Shown here piece by piece: positions 9,095 through 18,034 of a DNA stretch of 59,565 bases; within the stretch, counting starts at the first letter, position 1; each line of letters begins with the position of its first letter. Under the pieces are notes generated by a model that was given only the letters and a program-made list of their open reading frames with translations, searched no databases and was not told the origin of the DNA. The position numbers and the translations under genes are program-made. The stretch is from Rhodanobacteraceae bacterium. GTDB taxonomy: Bacteria; Pseudomonadota; Gammaproteobacteria; Xanthomonadales; Xanthomonadaceae. Location of the stretch: positions 1 to 59,565 of the forward strand of contig JACKOX010000019.1 in assembly GCA_024233975.1 (NCBI GenBank). Reading direction: 5' to 3'.

Positions 9095-9346
9095 GTTGCG
9101 CTCCGGATCGGTGGAAATGGAGGAATTCAAGAAGGGCTCTCCCGGGCGGAAAAGCCGCCGGATCATCGCTGGATAGCACATCATCGCATTGTGACCCAGC
9201 TCGCATAGCGGACGGCACGCAGGTACACTCGGGCGCTTGTCCGGGGGAAGGCGGGCGACACCGGCGGGGACTTCGGAAAGGAGCTCCGGCGTTGCTGCTA
9301 TTCGCCAGCCTCGGGCCGCCACACCGAGACCAACAGCGGGGGAACC

Positions 9347-10831
9347 ATGCAGGACAGCACGACCGGCGCACGCCAGCCCAGCCTTCTCCAGGCTTTGACG
9401 CCGCTGCTTTTCCTGATTGTTGCGCTTGCCCTCTCTGTGCACCTTTACGGTGACAACTCGTCCTACGGCGCCAACCAGATCGTCCTGCTGCTTGCCGCCG
9501 GCGTGGCTGGACTGATCGGCATCCGCAACGGCCTGCGCTGGCAGGATATCGAGGACGCCATCGTTCACGGTGTTTCCGTGGCCACCGGCGCCATGTTCAT
9601 CCTGTTCGCCGTGGGCGCGCTGATCGGCACCTGGATCCTCGCCGGCATCGTGCCAACGCTGATCTACTACGGCGTGGAGCTGCTGTCGCCGTCGTTCTTC
9701 TATCCGGCCACCTGCCTGATCTGCGCCATCGTCGGCCTGACCATCGGCAGCTCCTGGACGGTGGCGGGAACGCTCGGCGTCGCCTTGATGGGCGTGTCGC
9801 AGGGGCTGGGCCTGTCACCGGCCATCACCGCCGGCGCGATCATTTCCGGCGCCTATTTCGGCGACAAGATGTCGCCACTGTCCGACACCACCAATTTGGC
9901 ACCGGCAACGGCCGGCAGCGACCTGTTCGCGCATATCCGCCACATGACCTGGACGACGCTGCCCAGTATCGCCGTGGCACTGGTCCTGTTCGCCGTGTTC
10001 AGCTTCACAGCGGAAACCAACGGCGACGGCGGCAGCTTCGCCGAGCTCGACAAGGTTTTGTCGACGCAGTTCAACATCGGCCTGCACCTGCTGATTCCGC
10101 TGCTGGTCGTCTTCGTGATGGCGCTGCGCAAGTTCCCGGCATTGCCGACCATTGCCGTCGGCGCGCTGCTGGGCGCGATCTTCGCGGTGGTCTTCCAGCC
10201 GGAACAGACCATGCGCCTGGCCGGCAATGCCGAGCTCTCGAAAGGCATGGCCCTGCTTGGCGGCGCCTGGCATTCGCTGTTCGACGGTTTCAGCGTGGAA
10301 ACCGGCAACGAGGCCGTGGACAGCCTGCTGTCGCGCGGCGGCTTCAACTCCATGATCAACACCGTGGCGCTGATCATGTGCGCCATGGCCTTCGGCGCGG
10401 TGATGGAACGCACCAGCCTGCTGGAGCGCCTGGCCCGCGCCGTGCTGTCAGCCGTGCACAGCACCGGTTCGCTGATCACCGCGACGCTGGCGACCTCGGT
10501 GGGCTGCAACATCGTCGCCGCTGACCAGTACATGGCCATCGTGCTGCCGGGCCGCCTGTACCGCGCCGAATTCCGCAAGCGTGGCCTGGCCCCGGTCAAT
10601 CTGTCGCGGGCACTGGAAGATGCCGGCACTCTCACGTCGCCGCTGGTGCCGTGGAATACCTGTGGCGCCTACATGGCCGCCACGCTGGGTATTGCCACCA
10701 CCGCCTACCTGCCCTACGCATTCTTCAACCTGCTCAATCCGCTGATTGCAGCGGCCATGGCCTATGCCGGTTTCAAGATCATCCGCCACGAGCCGCCCCA
10801 GAAAGAGCACAAGGAGTCGGTGCGGCAGTAA
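9347..10831 (+). CDS. nhaC: NhaC-type Na+/H+ antiporter
   Basis: 494 residues with about twelve membrane helices. Landmarks of the NhaC family include TIGSSWTVAGTLGVALMG (about 140-157), the GAYFGDKMSPLSDTTNLAPA loop (about 167-186) and ALEDAGTLTSPLVPWNTCGAY (about 421-441). Predicted to exchange internal Na+ for protons at the inner membrane. The ATG follows a GGGGGAA site. It is 97 bases upstream of an AGCS symporter gene on the same strand with no terminator between, so a shared transcript is likely. NhaC-family members can also carry organic substrates, so the ion is inferred. Confidence 0.9.
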   Translation: MQDSTTGARQPSLLQALTPLLFLIVALALSVHLYGDNSSYGANQIVLLLAAGVAGLIGIRNGLRWQDIEDAIVHGVSVATGAMFILFAVGALIGTWILAGIVPTLIYYGVELLSPSFFYPATCLICAIVGLTIGSSWTVAGTLGVALMGVSQGLGLSPAITAGAIISGAYFGDKMSPLSDTTNLAPATAGSDLFAHIRHMTWTTLPSIAVALVLFAVFSFTAETNGDGGSFAELDKVLSTQFNIGLHLLIPLLVVFVMALRKFPALPTIAVGALLGAIFAVVFQPEQTMRLAGNAELSKGMALLGGAWHSLFDGFSVETGNEAVDSLLSRGGFNSMINTVALIMCAMAFGAVMERTSLLERLARAVLSAVHSTGSLITATLATSVGCNIVAADQYMAIVLPGRLYRAEFRKRGLAPVNLSRALEDAGTLTSPLVPWNTCGAYMAATLGIATTAYLPYAFFNLLNPLIAAAMAYAGFKIIRHEPPQKEHKESVRQ

Positions 10832-10928
10832 CCGCAATTCCTGCACGCAACGAATCGACTACCCTGAAACAAACCGTTCGATATCAACACCCGCAGGCCA
10901 TGGCCTGTTCGAAGGAGGAAGAAGCATC

Positions 10929-12464
10929 ATGAAATCCAAGCTCACGTCGCTGCTGACGGCAATGCTCGCCGTCGTGTCAGCGCCAGCCGCGCTTGCCGCA
11001 CCCGAAGGCGGCATTGACGCGGCGATCAACGGCTTCTTCGCACCCATCGCGGGCGCCATTTTCGGCATCGTCTTCTACCCGATCCCCATCGGTGGTGGCG
11101 CGGCCGTTCCGGCCATGGTGCTGTGGCTGATCATCGCCGCGACCTTCTTCACCGTGTATTTCGGCTTCATCAACATCCGCGGCATGAAGCAGGGCGTGAA
11201 GCTGATTCGCGGCGACTACTCCAATCCGAATGACACCGGCGAAGTCAGTCACTTCCAGGCGCTGGCAACGGCGCTGTCCGGCACCGTAGGCCTTGGCAAC
11301 ATCGCGGGTGTCGCCATTGCCATCTCGGTTGGCGGCCCGGGCGCCACCTTCTGGATGATCGTTGCCGGCCTCCTCGGCATGAGCTCCAAGTTCACCGAAT
11401 GCACGCTGGGCGTGAAGTACCGCCGCGAGAACCCGGACGGCAGCGTTTCCGGTGGCCCGATGTACTACCTGCGCCACGGCATCGCCGAGCACTATCCGAA
11501 ACTGGCCGGCATGGGCAAGGTGCTGGCCATCTTGTTCGCGATCAGCTGCATCCTGGGTTCGATGGGTGGCGGCAACATGTTCCAGGCCAACCAGAGCTTC
11601 CAGCAGGTGGTGAACATCAGCGGTGGCGAGGCCAGCTGGCTGGCCGACAAGGGCTGGATCTTCGGCATCGTGCTTGCCGTGATGGTCGCCTCCGTCATCA
11701 TCGGCGGCATCCAGTCCATCGCCCGCGTCACCAGCAAACTGGTGCCGTTCATGGCGATCCTCTACCTGGCGTGTGGCATCTACATCATCCTTGCCGACAT
11801 CGGCAATGTCGGTGCCGCGTTCGGAGAAATCATCAGCGGCGCCTTCACGCCGGAGGCAGGCTACGGCGGCCTCATCGGCGTGCTGATCCAGGGCTTCCGC
11901 CGCGCCGCCTTCTCCAACGAAGCCGGTATCGGCTCGGCATCCATCGCGCACTCGGCGGTGAAGACCAAGGAGCCGATCACCGAGGGACTGGTCGCCCTTT
12001 GGGAACCGTTCATCGACACCGTGGTGATCTGCACCATGACCGCGCTCGTCATCATCATCACCGGCATGTACCAGCAGCAGGGCGTCGGTGACGGCGTTCA
12101 GCTGACCTCGATGGCCTACTCCTCGGTGCTGAGCTGGTTCCCGTACCTGCTGACCATCGCGGTGTTCCTGTTCGCCTTCTCGACCATGCTGTCGTGGTCG
12201 TACTATGGCGAGAAGTCGGCCTGCTACCTGTTCGGCGAATCCAACGGCGTGAAGCTCGGCTACAAGCTGGTGTTCTGTCTGTTCATCATCGTTGGTTCGT
12301 CAGCCAACCTCGGCGCTGTCACCGACTTCTCCGATGCGATGATCTTCGTCATGGCGCTGCCGAACATCATCGGCCTGTACCTGCTCGCGCCGGTGGTGAA
12401 GCGCGAGCTCGGCAGCTACTTCGCCCGCGTGAAGAGCGGCGAGATCAAGTCCTACCGGAACTGA
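10929..12464 (+). CDS. AGCS family sodium:alanine/glycine symporter
   Basis: 511 residues. An N-terminal hydrophobic leader ending near ALAAPEG precedes eleven or so membrane helices. Family motifs: LSGTVGLGNIAGVAIAI (about 115-131), SVSGGPMYYLRHG (about 173-185) and GFRRAAFSNEAGIGSASIAH (about 320-339), typical of Na+-coupled alanine/glycine transporters (AgcS/DagA). The ATG has a strong GAAGGAGGAAG site. A strong bidirectional terminator follows at 12490-12519. The pairing with the upstream antiporter suggests sodium uptake by one and extrusion by the other. Confidence 0.93.
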   Translation: MKSKLTSLLTAMLAVVSAPAALAAPEGGIDAAINGFFAPIAGAIFGIVFYPIPIGGGAAVPAMVLWLIIAATFFTVYFGFINIRGMKQGVKLIRGDYSNPNDTGEVSHFQALATALSGTVGLGNIAGVAIAISVGGPGATFWMIVAGLLGMSSKFTECTLGVKYRRENPDGSVSGGPMYYLRHGIAEHYPKLAGMGKVLAILFAISCILGSMGGGNMFQANQSFQQVVNISGGEASWLADKGWIFGIVLAVMVASVIIGGIQSIARVTSKLVPFMAILYLACGIYIILADIGNVGAAFGEIISGAFTPEAGYGGLIGVLIQGFRRAAFSNEAGIGSASIAHSAVKTKEPITEGLVALWEPFIDTVVICTMTALVIIITGMYQQQGVGDGVQLTSMAYSSVLSWFPYLLTIAVFLFAFSTMLSWSYYGEKSACYLFGESNGVKLGYKLVFCLFIIVGSSANLGAVTDFSDAMIFVMALPNIIGLYLLAPVVKRELGSYFARVKSGEIKSYRN

Positions 12465-12489
12465 TCGGCATACTCGCCAACGTCAAACG

Positions 12490-12519
12490 AAAAAGCCCGG
12501 CCATTGCGCCGGGCTTTTT
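12490..12519. terminator. Bidirectional rho-independent terminator
   Basis: GCCCGGC (12495-12501) pairs with GCCGGGC (12508-12514) across a 6-base loop, with A5 on the left and T5 on the right. It therefore terminates both the AGCS gene (plus) and the convergent delta-60 repeat gene (minus). Confidence 0.93.
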
Positions 12520-12537
12520 CGTATCGAAACGACGCTG

Positions 12538-13887
12538 TCAGGGAGACTCGAAACCATCCCTGAATGAGGACAGGTCCGCCCAGGCGGCGATGGCGAAGTC
12601 GGTATCGCTGCCACCGAACTGTCGGCTGCCGGCCAGAAGGATGCGATCACCATCCTGCAGCAGCGAACGCGCGATGTTTTGTGGCGAATCACCGGAAGCG
12701 CCCGAGAATACGGTGCCGGTGAAGCCACTGTCGGACCCGAAACCATTGTCGAGATCACCGTTGGGCAGCAGTCTGGCCAGCGCGAACTGGCTCAGAGTGG
12801 CGTCGGCGCTGCGCGTGCTGCCGCCGACCAGAACGCCGTTGGTGCTGTCGAAAAGCACATCATCGAAGCGCAAACCGCTCTGTGGAAATGGCGCATCAAC
12901 CTGCAGGACCCCGTCCCCATCGAAGCTGTTGTCCGGCAACCCATCCGGCTGGAAACGCAGCAACAGCCCGCGGCGATGACCTTCCGCGCCGGGGAACAAG
13001 GGGTTGTCGATGCTGCCTGCCATCACCAGACTGTTGTCGCTGGCTTCGGCAACACCAGACAGCGTGATGTCGGAACAGTCGCCGCTCAGCGAGTTGCTGG
13101 CAAGGCCGCTGGCATTGACGCTGACCAGCCCGCCTGGAAGCGATAGCGTGGTCAACTCAATCAAGGGCATGCAGAACGTCGAACTGCCGGGCAAGACGCG
13201 TGGATAGGCCAGCAACGCCGCACCGCGCAGCATCGAGTAGCGCGCCGCACCACCCTCGCCGCCCACCGTGATGCCGAGATTCTGGAAATCATCGTCCTGC
13301 CCGTCGCTGCGGATGCCAATGGCAAGGCCGGTGCCGGCAGCGGCGGGATCGTGGAATCGCGCTGCCAGAAGAATGTGATCGCCAGGAGTGATCGTGACCG
13401 CATACGCCTGATTGAAATCCTTCGGCGAGGCGAACTGATAGAGACCAAAACTGCCGAATGCGGCATCCAGGCTGCCATCGGCATTGATCCGCATCACGCC
13501 AATGTCGCTGCCAGCCACTGTCATGATGGTGCCGACAAACACCAGCCGGTCCGCACTGTCGATGGCGACATCGACCAGTTCGAAAAAGGGGCTCTGCACG
13601 GTGACGCGACCGTCGCCGTCGTAGTTGCTGTCAGACGTGCCGCTACTGTCGAATTTGGCCACGGCCAGATCCAGCATGCCGTTGTCGGTGGCGCTACCGG
13701 CCACCCAGTAGCCGCCATCGGCGGCCTTGAAAATGCGCCGGGCAGCATCGGTCTTGATGGAATCCAGATCGAAGGCGCGGGTCTGCCGGCCATCACCGGA
13801 AAAGCCGGGGTCGAGGCTGACACCCGCACGCGCAACCGAGAAAACGCCCTGGGAACAAAGCACTGCGACAAACAGCGCTAAACGCAT
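12538..13887 (-). CDS. Secreted delta-60-repeat beta-propeller protein with F-x-D-G-F-E tail
   Basis: 449 residues from the ATG at 13887 (GGAGG four bases upstream; the frame is open further but adds no good start). The signal peptide is MRLALFVAVLCSQGVFSVARA. The body has delta-60-type repeats with the L-D-x-x-F-G/D-x-D-G pattern: SLDPGFSGDGRQ, SNYDGDGRVTV, LDAAFGSFG, NSFDGDGVLQV, LDNGFGSDSGF. Such proteins are exported propellers with unknown ligands. The last residues are SFRDGFESP, one of the four tails of this type in the window. Four cysteines suggest a periplasmic or extracellular location. Confidence 0.87.
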   Translation of the reverse strand: MRLALFVAVLCSQGVFSVARAGVSLDPGFSGDGRQTRAFDLDSIKTDAARRIFKAADGGYWVAGSATDNGMLDLAVAKFDSSGTSDSNYDGDGRVTVQSPFFELVDVAIDSADRLVFVGTIMTVAGSDIGVMRINADGSLDAAFGSFGLYQFASPKDFNQAYAVTITPGDHILLAARFHDPAAAGTGLAIGIRSDGQDDDFQNLGITVGGEGGAARYSMLRGAALLAYPRVLPGSSTFCMPLIELTTLSLPGGLVSVNASGLASNSLSGDCSDITLSGVAEASDNSLVMAGSIDNPLFPGAEGHRRGLLLRFQPDGLPDNSFDGDGVLQVDAPFPQSGLRFDDVLFDSTNGVLVGGSTRSADATLSQFALARLLPNGDLDNGFGSDSGFTGTVFSGASGDSPQNIARSLLQDGDRILLAGSRQFGGSDTDFAIAAWADLSSFRDGFESP

Positions 13888-13999
13888 ACCGCCTCCGAGA
13901 AAATACACCGCCGGCGACCTTGCGCGGCTGAGCATTCTCGCTGGGACGCATTCTGGCCCGCAAGATGGCGCTGGGCCGGCGTGGAGTTCGGCAAACCCG

Positions 14000-15445
14000 C
14001 TAGCCGCTGCTGATACCGTTCACCGGGTCGTCTGCGGCTTCGTCATCCTCGTCACCCGTGCCCCCCGGCAGTCGCTTGCGCGGTTCGACGCCGAGCTTGC
14101 GCAGCATTTCCACCTGCCGCAGCAGGTTGCCGTGACCGGTGCTGAGCTTGGCGTAGGCGGCATCGTAGGCACCCTGTGCCTGGCGCAGGTTCTTGTCGAT
14201 GCCGTGCAGGTCGTCGACGAAACCGACGAACTTGTCGTAGAGCAGGCCGGCACGACTGGCGATGTCCTGTGCATTGCGGTTCTGCTTCTCCAGTCGCCAC
14301 AGGTTGGCGACGGTGCGCAGCGCCAAAAGCAGGTTGCTGGGACCGACCAGGCTGACGTTGCCGCGCAACGCGGCATCCTGCAGATCATCGGCTTCGCGCA
14401 GGGCGTCCAGCAGAGCCGGCTCCACCGGCACGAACATAAGAACGAAGTCCGGGCTGCGAACACCGGGAAGCCGGCTGTAGTCACGCGCGGCCAGCCCGCG
14501 GATATGCGCGCGCAGGGAATCGACATGCTCGCGCATGGCAGCCATTCGCTCGGCATCGTCGGTGGCGTTCGCCGCGCGGATGTAGGCGGTCAGCGAAACC
14601 TTGGCGTCGATGACCAGGTCGCGACCTTCCGGCAGATGCACCACCACGTCGGGTCGCCACAGCGCGCCATCCTCATCGCGGAGGCTCTGCTGGGTTTCGA
14701 AGTCGCGCCCCGGCGTCAGGCCGGAGGCTTCGAGCACGCGCTCCAGCACCATCTCGCCCCAGTCGCCCTGGATCTTCTGCTGGCCACGCAGCGCCTTGGC
14801 CAGGCTGTCAGCCTCGTCGCTGAGACGGATATTGAGTTCGCGCAGCTGTTTGATTTCTTCCTTCAGCGAATGCTGCTGCAGGCGCTCGTTGCCATAGCTT
14901 TCTGCGACCTGCTTCTGGAAACCCTCGATGCGTTCGCGCAATGGATTGAGCAGGCCACCGAGCTGTTCGAAGCTCTGCTGCTTGAGGTTCTTCGCCTTCT
15001 CTTCCAGCAGACGGTTGGCGAGGTTCTCGAATTCCGGTTTGAGTTGTTCCTGCAAGCGCTGCAGCGCCGCCAGCTTCTCGTCGGCGGCGCGAAGACGCTC
15101 CTCGCTACGCACGGTGGCGTCGGTCAGCTGACGCTGCAGGCCATCGGCATCACTGCGGGTACGCGACAAATCCGCCCGCAGCTGTCCGTTCTGCTCATCC
15201 AGCGTGGCGACGCGGCTGTGCAGCACGGCCTGTTCACGGACGGCGTCTTCGGCACGCTCACGCTGCGCTTCGGCTGCCTTCTCCGTTGCCGCCAAGGCTG
15301 CCTGTAGCTCGCGACGCTGCGGCTCGATCGCCTCGACGGCACGACGACGCGCACGCGGCAGCAGCCACAGCAGCAGGATCAGGGCTATCAGCGCGGCGGC
15401 GGCGAAGCCAATCAGCAGCGAGTTGGGATCCAGTGATACAGACAA
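14000..15445 (-). CDS. rmuC: RmuC family DNA recombination protein
   Basis: 481 residues: one N-terminal membrane helix (about 12-30), a long coiled coil (about 35-215), then the RmuC nuclease-like domain. That domain has GDWGEMVLERVLEASGL (about 227-243), WRPDVVVHLPEGRDLVIDAKVSL (about 262-285) and SPDFVLMFVPVEPAL. RmuC limits inversions at repeats in E. coli. The start is TTG at 15445; no ATG or GTG lies upstream in frame. The TTG falls directly after a hairpin whose 3' arm holds the only Shine-Dalgarno-like CGGAG, so initiation may be weak or structure-dependent. Confidence 0.93.
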   Translation of the reverse strand: MSVSLDPNSLLIGFAAAALIALILLLWLLPRARRRAVEAIEPQRRELQAALAATEKAAEAQRERAEDAVREQAVLHSRVATLDEQNGQLRADLSRTRSDADGLQRQLTDATVRSEERLRAADEKLAALQRLQEQLKPEFENLANRLLEEKAKNLKQQSFEQLGGLLNPLRERIEGFQKQVAESYGNERLQQHSLKEEIKQLRELNIRLSDEADSLAKALRGQQKIQGDWGEMVLERVLEASGLTPGRDFETQQSLRDEDGALWRPDVVVHLPEGRDLVIDAKVSLTAYIRAANATDDAERMAAMREHVDSLRAHIRGLAARDYSRLPGVRSPDFVLMFVPVEPALLDALREADDLQDAALRGNVSLVGPSNLLLALRTVANLWRLEKQNRNAQDIASRAGLLYDKFVGFVDDLHGIDKNLRQAQGAYDAAYAKLSTGHGNLLRQVEMLRKLGVEPRKRLPGGTGDEDDEAADDPVNGISSG

Positions 15446-15494
15446 AAGCGGCTCCGCAGTCAGGCGACTCTGGTCGCCATTCTACGGAGCCGCG
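15444..15494 (-). terminator. Two-tier hairpin between the HiPIP and rmuC genes
   Basis: GCGGCTCCG (15448-15456) pairs with CGGAGCCGC (15485-15493). A second stem GGCGAC/GTCGCC (15463-15468 with 15473-15478) sits inside. On the minus strand the outer stem is followed by TTTTG, so it can act as the HiPIP terminator. It also covers the ribosome binding site of rmuC. Confidence 0.65.
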
Positions 15495-15554
15495 TCTCGT
15501 TAGCCGAGATTCGTCCACCGGGAAGCGCCCGGCGGTGAGTGGTTCAAAGACCGA

Positions 15555-15890
15555 TCAACCGGCCTTGGCCGCCCAGGAGGCGCACCAGCCCTTGCCAGCA
15601 ACGGTGTGGCCCGGGAACAGCTGGCAGGTGCCACGGCCGCCATCGGTGGCGGTGAAGAACTGGCAGTTGGCGCAGTCCTGCTCGGCCTTGTGCTGCGGAT
15701 ACTTGGCCGCATCCACCTTGGTGGTGTCCTCAACATAACCCAGCGCCGAAGCGGTCGGGTTGCTGAGATCCAGCGGGGTCAGGTCCTGCGCACGCGCGCT
15801 GCGTACGGCAACGCCGGCCAGCGGCACGCTGACGGCGGCGGCACCAAGGATCTTCAGGAAGCGGCGACGGGACGAATTCGACTGGCTCAT
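15555..15890 (-). CDS. High-potential iron-sulfur protein, Tat-exported
   Basis: 111 residues. A twin-arginine signal (S-R-R-R-F-L-K then a hydrophobic stretch, cleavage near ARA-QD) precedes a small domain with the HiPIP cysteine set C73, C76, C89 and C103 and the GKGWCASW end. HiPIPs are periplasmic 4Fe-4S electron carriers. Cofactor assembly before export explains the Tat signal. The family usually has an 80-85-residue mature domain, as here. Neighbouring genes do not reveal its partner. Confidence 0.93.
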   Translation of the reverse strand: MSQSNSSRRRFLKILGAAAVSVPLAGVAVRSARAQDLTPLDLSNPTASALGYVEDTTKVDAAKYPQHKAEQDCANCQFFTATDGGRGTCQLFPGHTVAGKGWCASWAAKAG

Positions 15891-16077
15891 GGCGTACTCC
15901 GTGATGGAATGGGGTAGTTCTTATATTAGAACGTGCTTAACTATAGCGCTTTCATGAGCGTCAGGCTTGATCGCGATTCATTCGCATTTGGAGCAAAAAT
16001 GGCCCCATGCAGGCCGACCCCAGGCTTGAACCCGGCTCAGCCGCCGTCGCCGGGACATGATCGGCTACACTCCGGGC

Positions 16078-16731
16078 ATGAACGCCGCCAACGCCACCGC
16101 CATCACGGGCCACCAGCACATCGCCACCCGGCTGATCGAGGCAATCAGCCAGCTCGCCGCACGAGGCTGGACGCCTGCCACCAGCAGCAATTTCTCCTGC
16201 CGCATCGACGCCGGCCACGCCCTGATCACCGCCTCCGGCGGCGACAAGGGCCGCCTGACGCCGGACGACTTCCTCGTGGTCGACATGGATGGCCAGGTGA
16301 TTGGCAGCCAGCGGCGTTCCTCGGCGGAAACCCTGCTGCACACCCAGCTGTATCGTCGCTTTCCCGAAATCGGCTGCGTGCTGCACACGCATTCGCATAA
16401 CCAGACGGTAGCTTCACGCCTGTACGCCAAGAACGGCGCACTGACACTGGCCGGCTACGAGCTGCTGAAGGCCTTCAGCGGCCATGCCACCCACGAAGGC
16501 TCGGTGGACCTGCCCGTCCTGCCGAACACCCAGGACATGCCGCTGCTGGCGGCCCGCGTCGAAGCGCTGATGGTGTCGGCCGAAGACGACCACCTGCCCG
16601 TCCCCGGCTACCTGATCGAAGGCCACGGCCTCTACGCCTGGGGCCGCGACATCAGCGAAGCCATGCGCCACCTCGAAGCCATCGAATTCATGATCGGCTG
16701 CGAATTGGATATGCGGCGGTTGGGTGGGTGA
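16078..16731 (+). CDS. mtnB: Methylthioribulose-1-phosphate dehydratase
   Basis: 217 residues of the class II aldolase fold. Motifs: TPATSSNFSCRID (about 34-46), ITASGGDKGRL, and the metal site HTHSHNQTVAS around residue 102, plus a later conserved GHGLYAWG. MtnB dehydrates 5-methylthioribulose-1-phosphate in the methionine salvage pathway. I start at the ATG at 16078; an in-frame ATG at 16057 is less likely. In relatives mtnD and mtnC follow directly; here a segment of roughly 740 bases intervenes. Confidence 0.93.
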   Translation: MNAANATAITGHQHIATRLIEAISQLAARGWTPATSSNFSCRIDAGHALITASGGDKGRLTPDDFLVVDMDGQVIGSQRRSSAETLLHTQLYRRFPEIGCVLHTHSHNQTVASRLYAKNGALTLAGYELLKAFSGHATHEGSVDLPVLPNTQDMPLLAARVEALMVSAEDDHLPVPGYLIEGHGLYAWGRDISEAMRHLEAIEFMIGCELDMRRLGG

Positions 16732-16758
16732 AATCTCATGGGGCACTAGGGAGCACGC

Positions 16759-16936
16759 GTGTCCAAGCGTGACTACAGCAGTTTCTCATCGACCGCAAAG
16801 TCACGCTTTAGACATGTGGCGAAGGCCGTGGGGTTCGAACAGATCACAGGTATTCTCTACGCGAAGAAGAAAGATGGCTGGCACGAAATCTTTTGAACTC
16901 TCTGCCGCCCAGTATTGGCCTGAAACCTTCACGTGA
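16759..16936 (+). pseudogene. Small frameshifted ORF between mtnB and mtnD
   Basis: A GTG at 16759 opens a frame reading SKRDYSSFSSTAKS..., then FRHVAKAVGFEQITGILYA and KKKDGWHEIF, where a TGA stops it at 16894-16896. Removing one T from the TTTT run at 16891-16894 joins it to ELSAAQYWPETFT, ending at 16936. The pattern (basic, 'AKKKDGWHEIF') is reminiscent of DUF4304-type proteins, but the product would be only about 58 residues. It may be a remnant or a sequencing slip. Base composition is clearly lower in GC than the mtn genes. Confidence 0.4.
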
Positions 16937-17329
16937 AAAAACTGGAATCTCATCGCGTCTGGGGCATCGTACTGAGAGACCGGCGTGCGGTCTGCCTACT
17001 ACACACTCGTCGTTCTGGCAAACGGCACCACCAGCCTCTATTTCAGCAATGGCGGCGGGATCATCGGAGCCGGGGAGCACAGCAACGTCCGCGAAACCAG
17101 TACTAACTTTCTCGCGTGGGCCAATAAATCAATTGAGAGCACTAGCCCAACATCGACATTTCAACCACCCGATAACGGCAATACCGTCTTCTACTTCCTC
17201 ACATTCGACGGCATCCAAAGCTACGCATCCCGGGAAATTGAACTTGGCGAGGGACGTGATCCTCTGTCCAGCCTTTTTCATGCCGGGCATGCGGTCATCG
17301 CTGCCATGCGGGAAACACAATCTCAGTAG
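16933..17329 (+). pseudogene. Conserved hypothetical protein with a probable one-base insertion
   Basis: The larger part (from a GTG at 16985) reads VRSAYYTLVVLANGTTSL, then YFSNGGGIIGAGEH and FYFLTFDGIQSY. I recall this N-G-T-T-S-L-Y-F-S-x-G-G-G pattern in uncharacterised conserved proteins, which start further upstream with a ...VWG.. stretch. Here a GTG at 16933 begins KKLESHRVWGIVL in another frame. Deleting one A in CTGAGAGACC (about 16972-16976) fuses both into about 131 residues. The GTG overlaps the preceding stop as GTGA. Function unknown; low GC suggests acquisition. Confidence 0.5.
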
Positions 17330-17472
17330 GTCTGCAGAAACCATTCATTGGCCTGACGACTCTGTTAGGCACACTCAGCGCACGAAGCAAGTGTCGGCAA
17401 TCAGACCTTGATGGCTAGACCACCAAACACCACGTCAAACACGAAGAAGTTTTTGACCGCGAGACCATCACC

Positions 17473-18030
17473 ATGAGCCGACTCCGCATCTTTTCCGACG
17501 ACCAGCCCGATGCCCCGCTGCAGGTGCTGGAAGACCATGCCGCCATTGCCGAGGCGCTGAGCGACATCGGCGTGCATCTGGAGCAGTGGGAAACGAAGGA
17601 CAGCATCGGCGAAGGCGCCAGTCCCGACGACGTGCTTGCCGCCTACCAGCCGGAAATCGACCGACTGAACGCCAAGCATGGATTCCAGAGCATCGACGTG
17701 GTCAGCATCACGCCGGACCATCCGCAGCGCGAAGCCATGCGCGCGAAGTTCCTCGACGAGCATTTCCATATCGAGGACGAGATCCGCTTTTTCGTTGGCG
17801 GCAGCGGCCTGTTCAGCCTGCACACGGGCGGCAAGGTTTATGAGGTGCTGTGCGAGCGTGGCGACCTGATCAGCGTGCCGGACCGCATGACCCACTGGTT
17901 CGACATGGGCCCGGAACCCAGCTTCATCGCGATCCGTTTCTTCACCGTGCCCGATGGCTGGGTTGGCGAATTCACCGGCACCGACATTGCCGCTCGCTTC
18001 CCGCGCTATGAAGCCGGCCAGGCGATCTGA
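17473..18030 (+). CDS. mtnD: Acireductone dioxygenase
   Basis: 185 residues, a cupin metalloenzyme. The metal ligands are visible: H97 and H99 in EHFHIEDEIRFF, E103 in the same motif, and H141 in PDRMTHWFDMG. It oxidises acireductone to the keto-acid precursor of methionine (Fe form) or off-pathway products (Ni form). The stop is five bases ahead of mtnC, so the two are co-translated. Length matches the family. Confidence 0.95.
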   Translation: MSRLRIFSDDQPDAPLQVLEDHAAIAEALSDIGVHLEQWETKDSIGEGASPDDVLAAYQPEIDRLNAKHGFQSIDVVSITPDHPQREAMRAKFLDEHFHIEDEIRFFVGGSGLFSLHTGGKVYEVLCERGDLISVPDRMTHWFDMGPEPSFIAIRFFTVPDGWVGEFTGTDIAARFPRYEAGQAI

Positions 18031-18034
18031 CCCC

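Noticed and set aside
9095..9346. Possible ion-sensing riboswitch before the NhaC gene
   Set aside because: The 250-base leader is GC-rich and can fold, but I could not match it to any known riboswitch core.
13727..15307. Plus-strand open frame of 526 codons opposite rmuC
   Set aside because: Antisense shadow of the clear RmuC protein; no family features.
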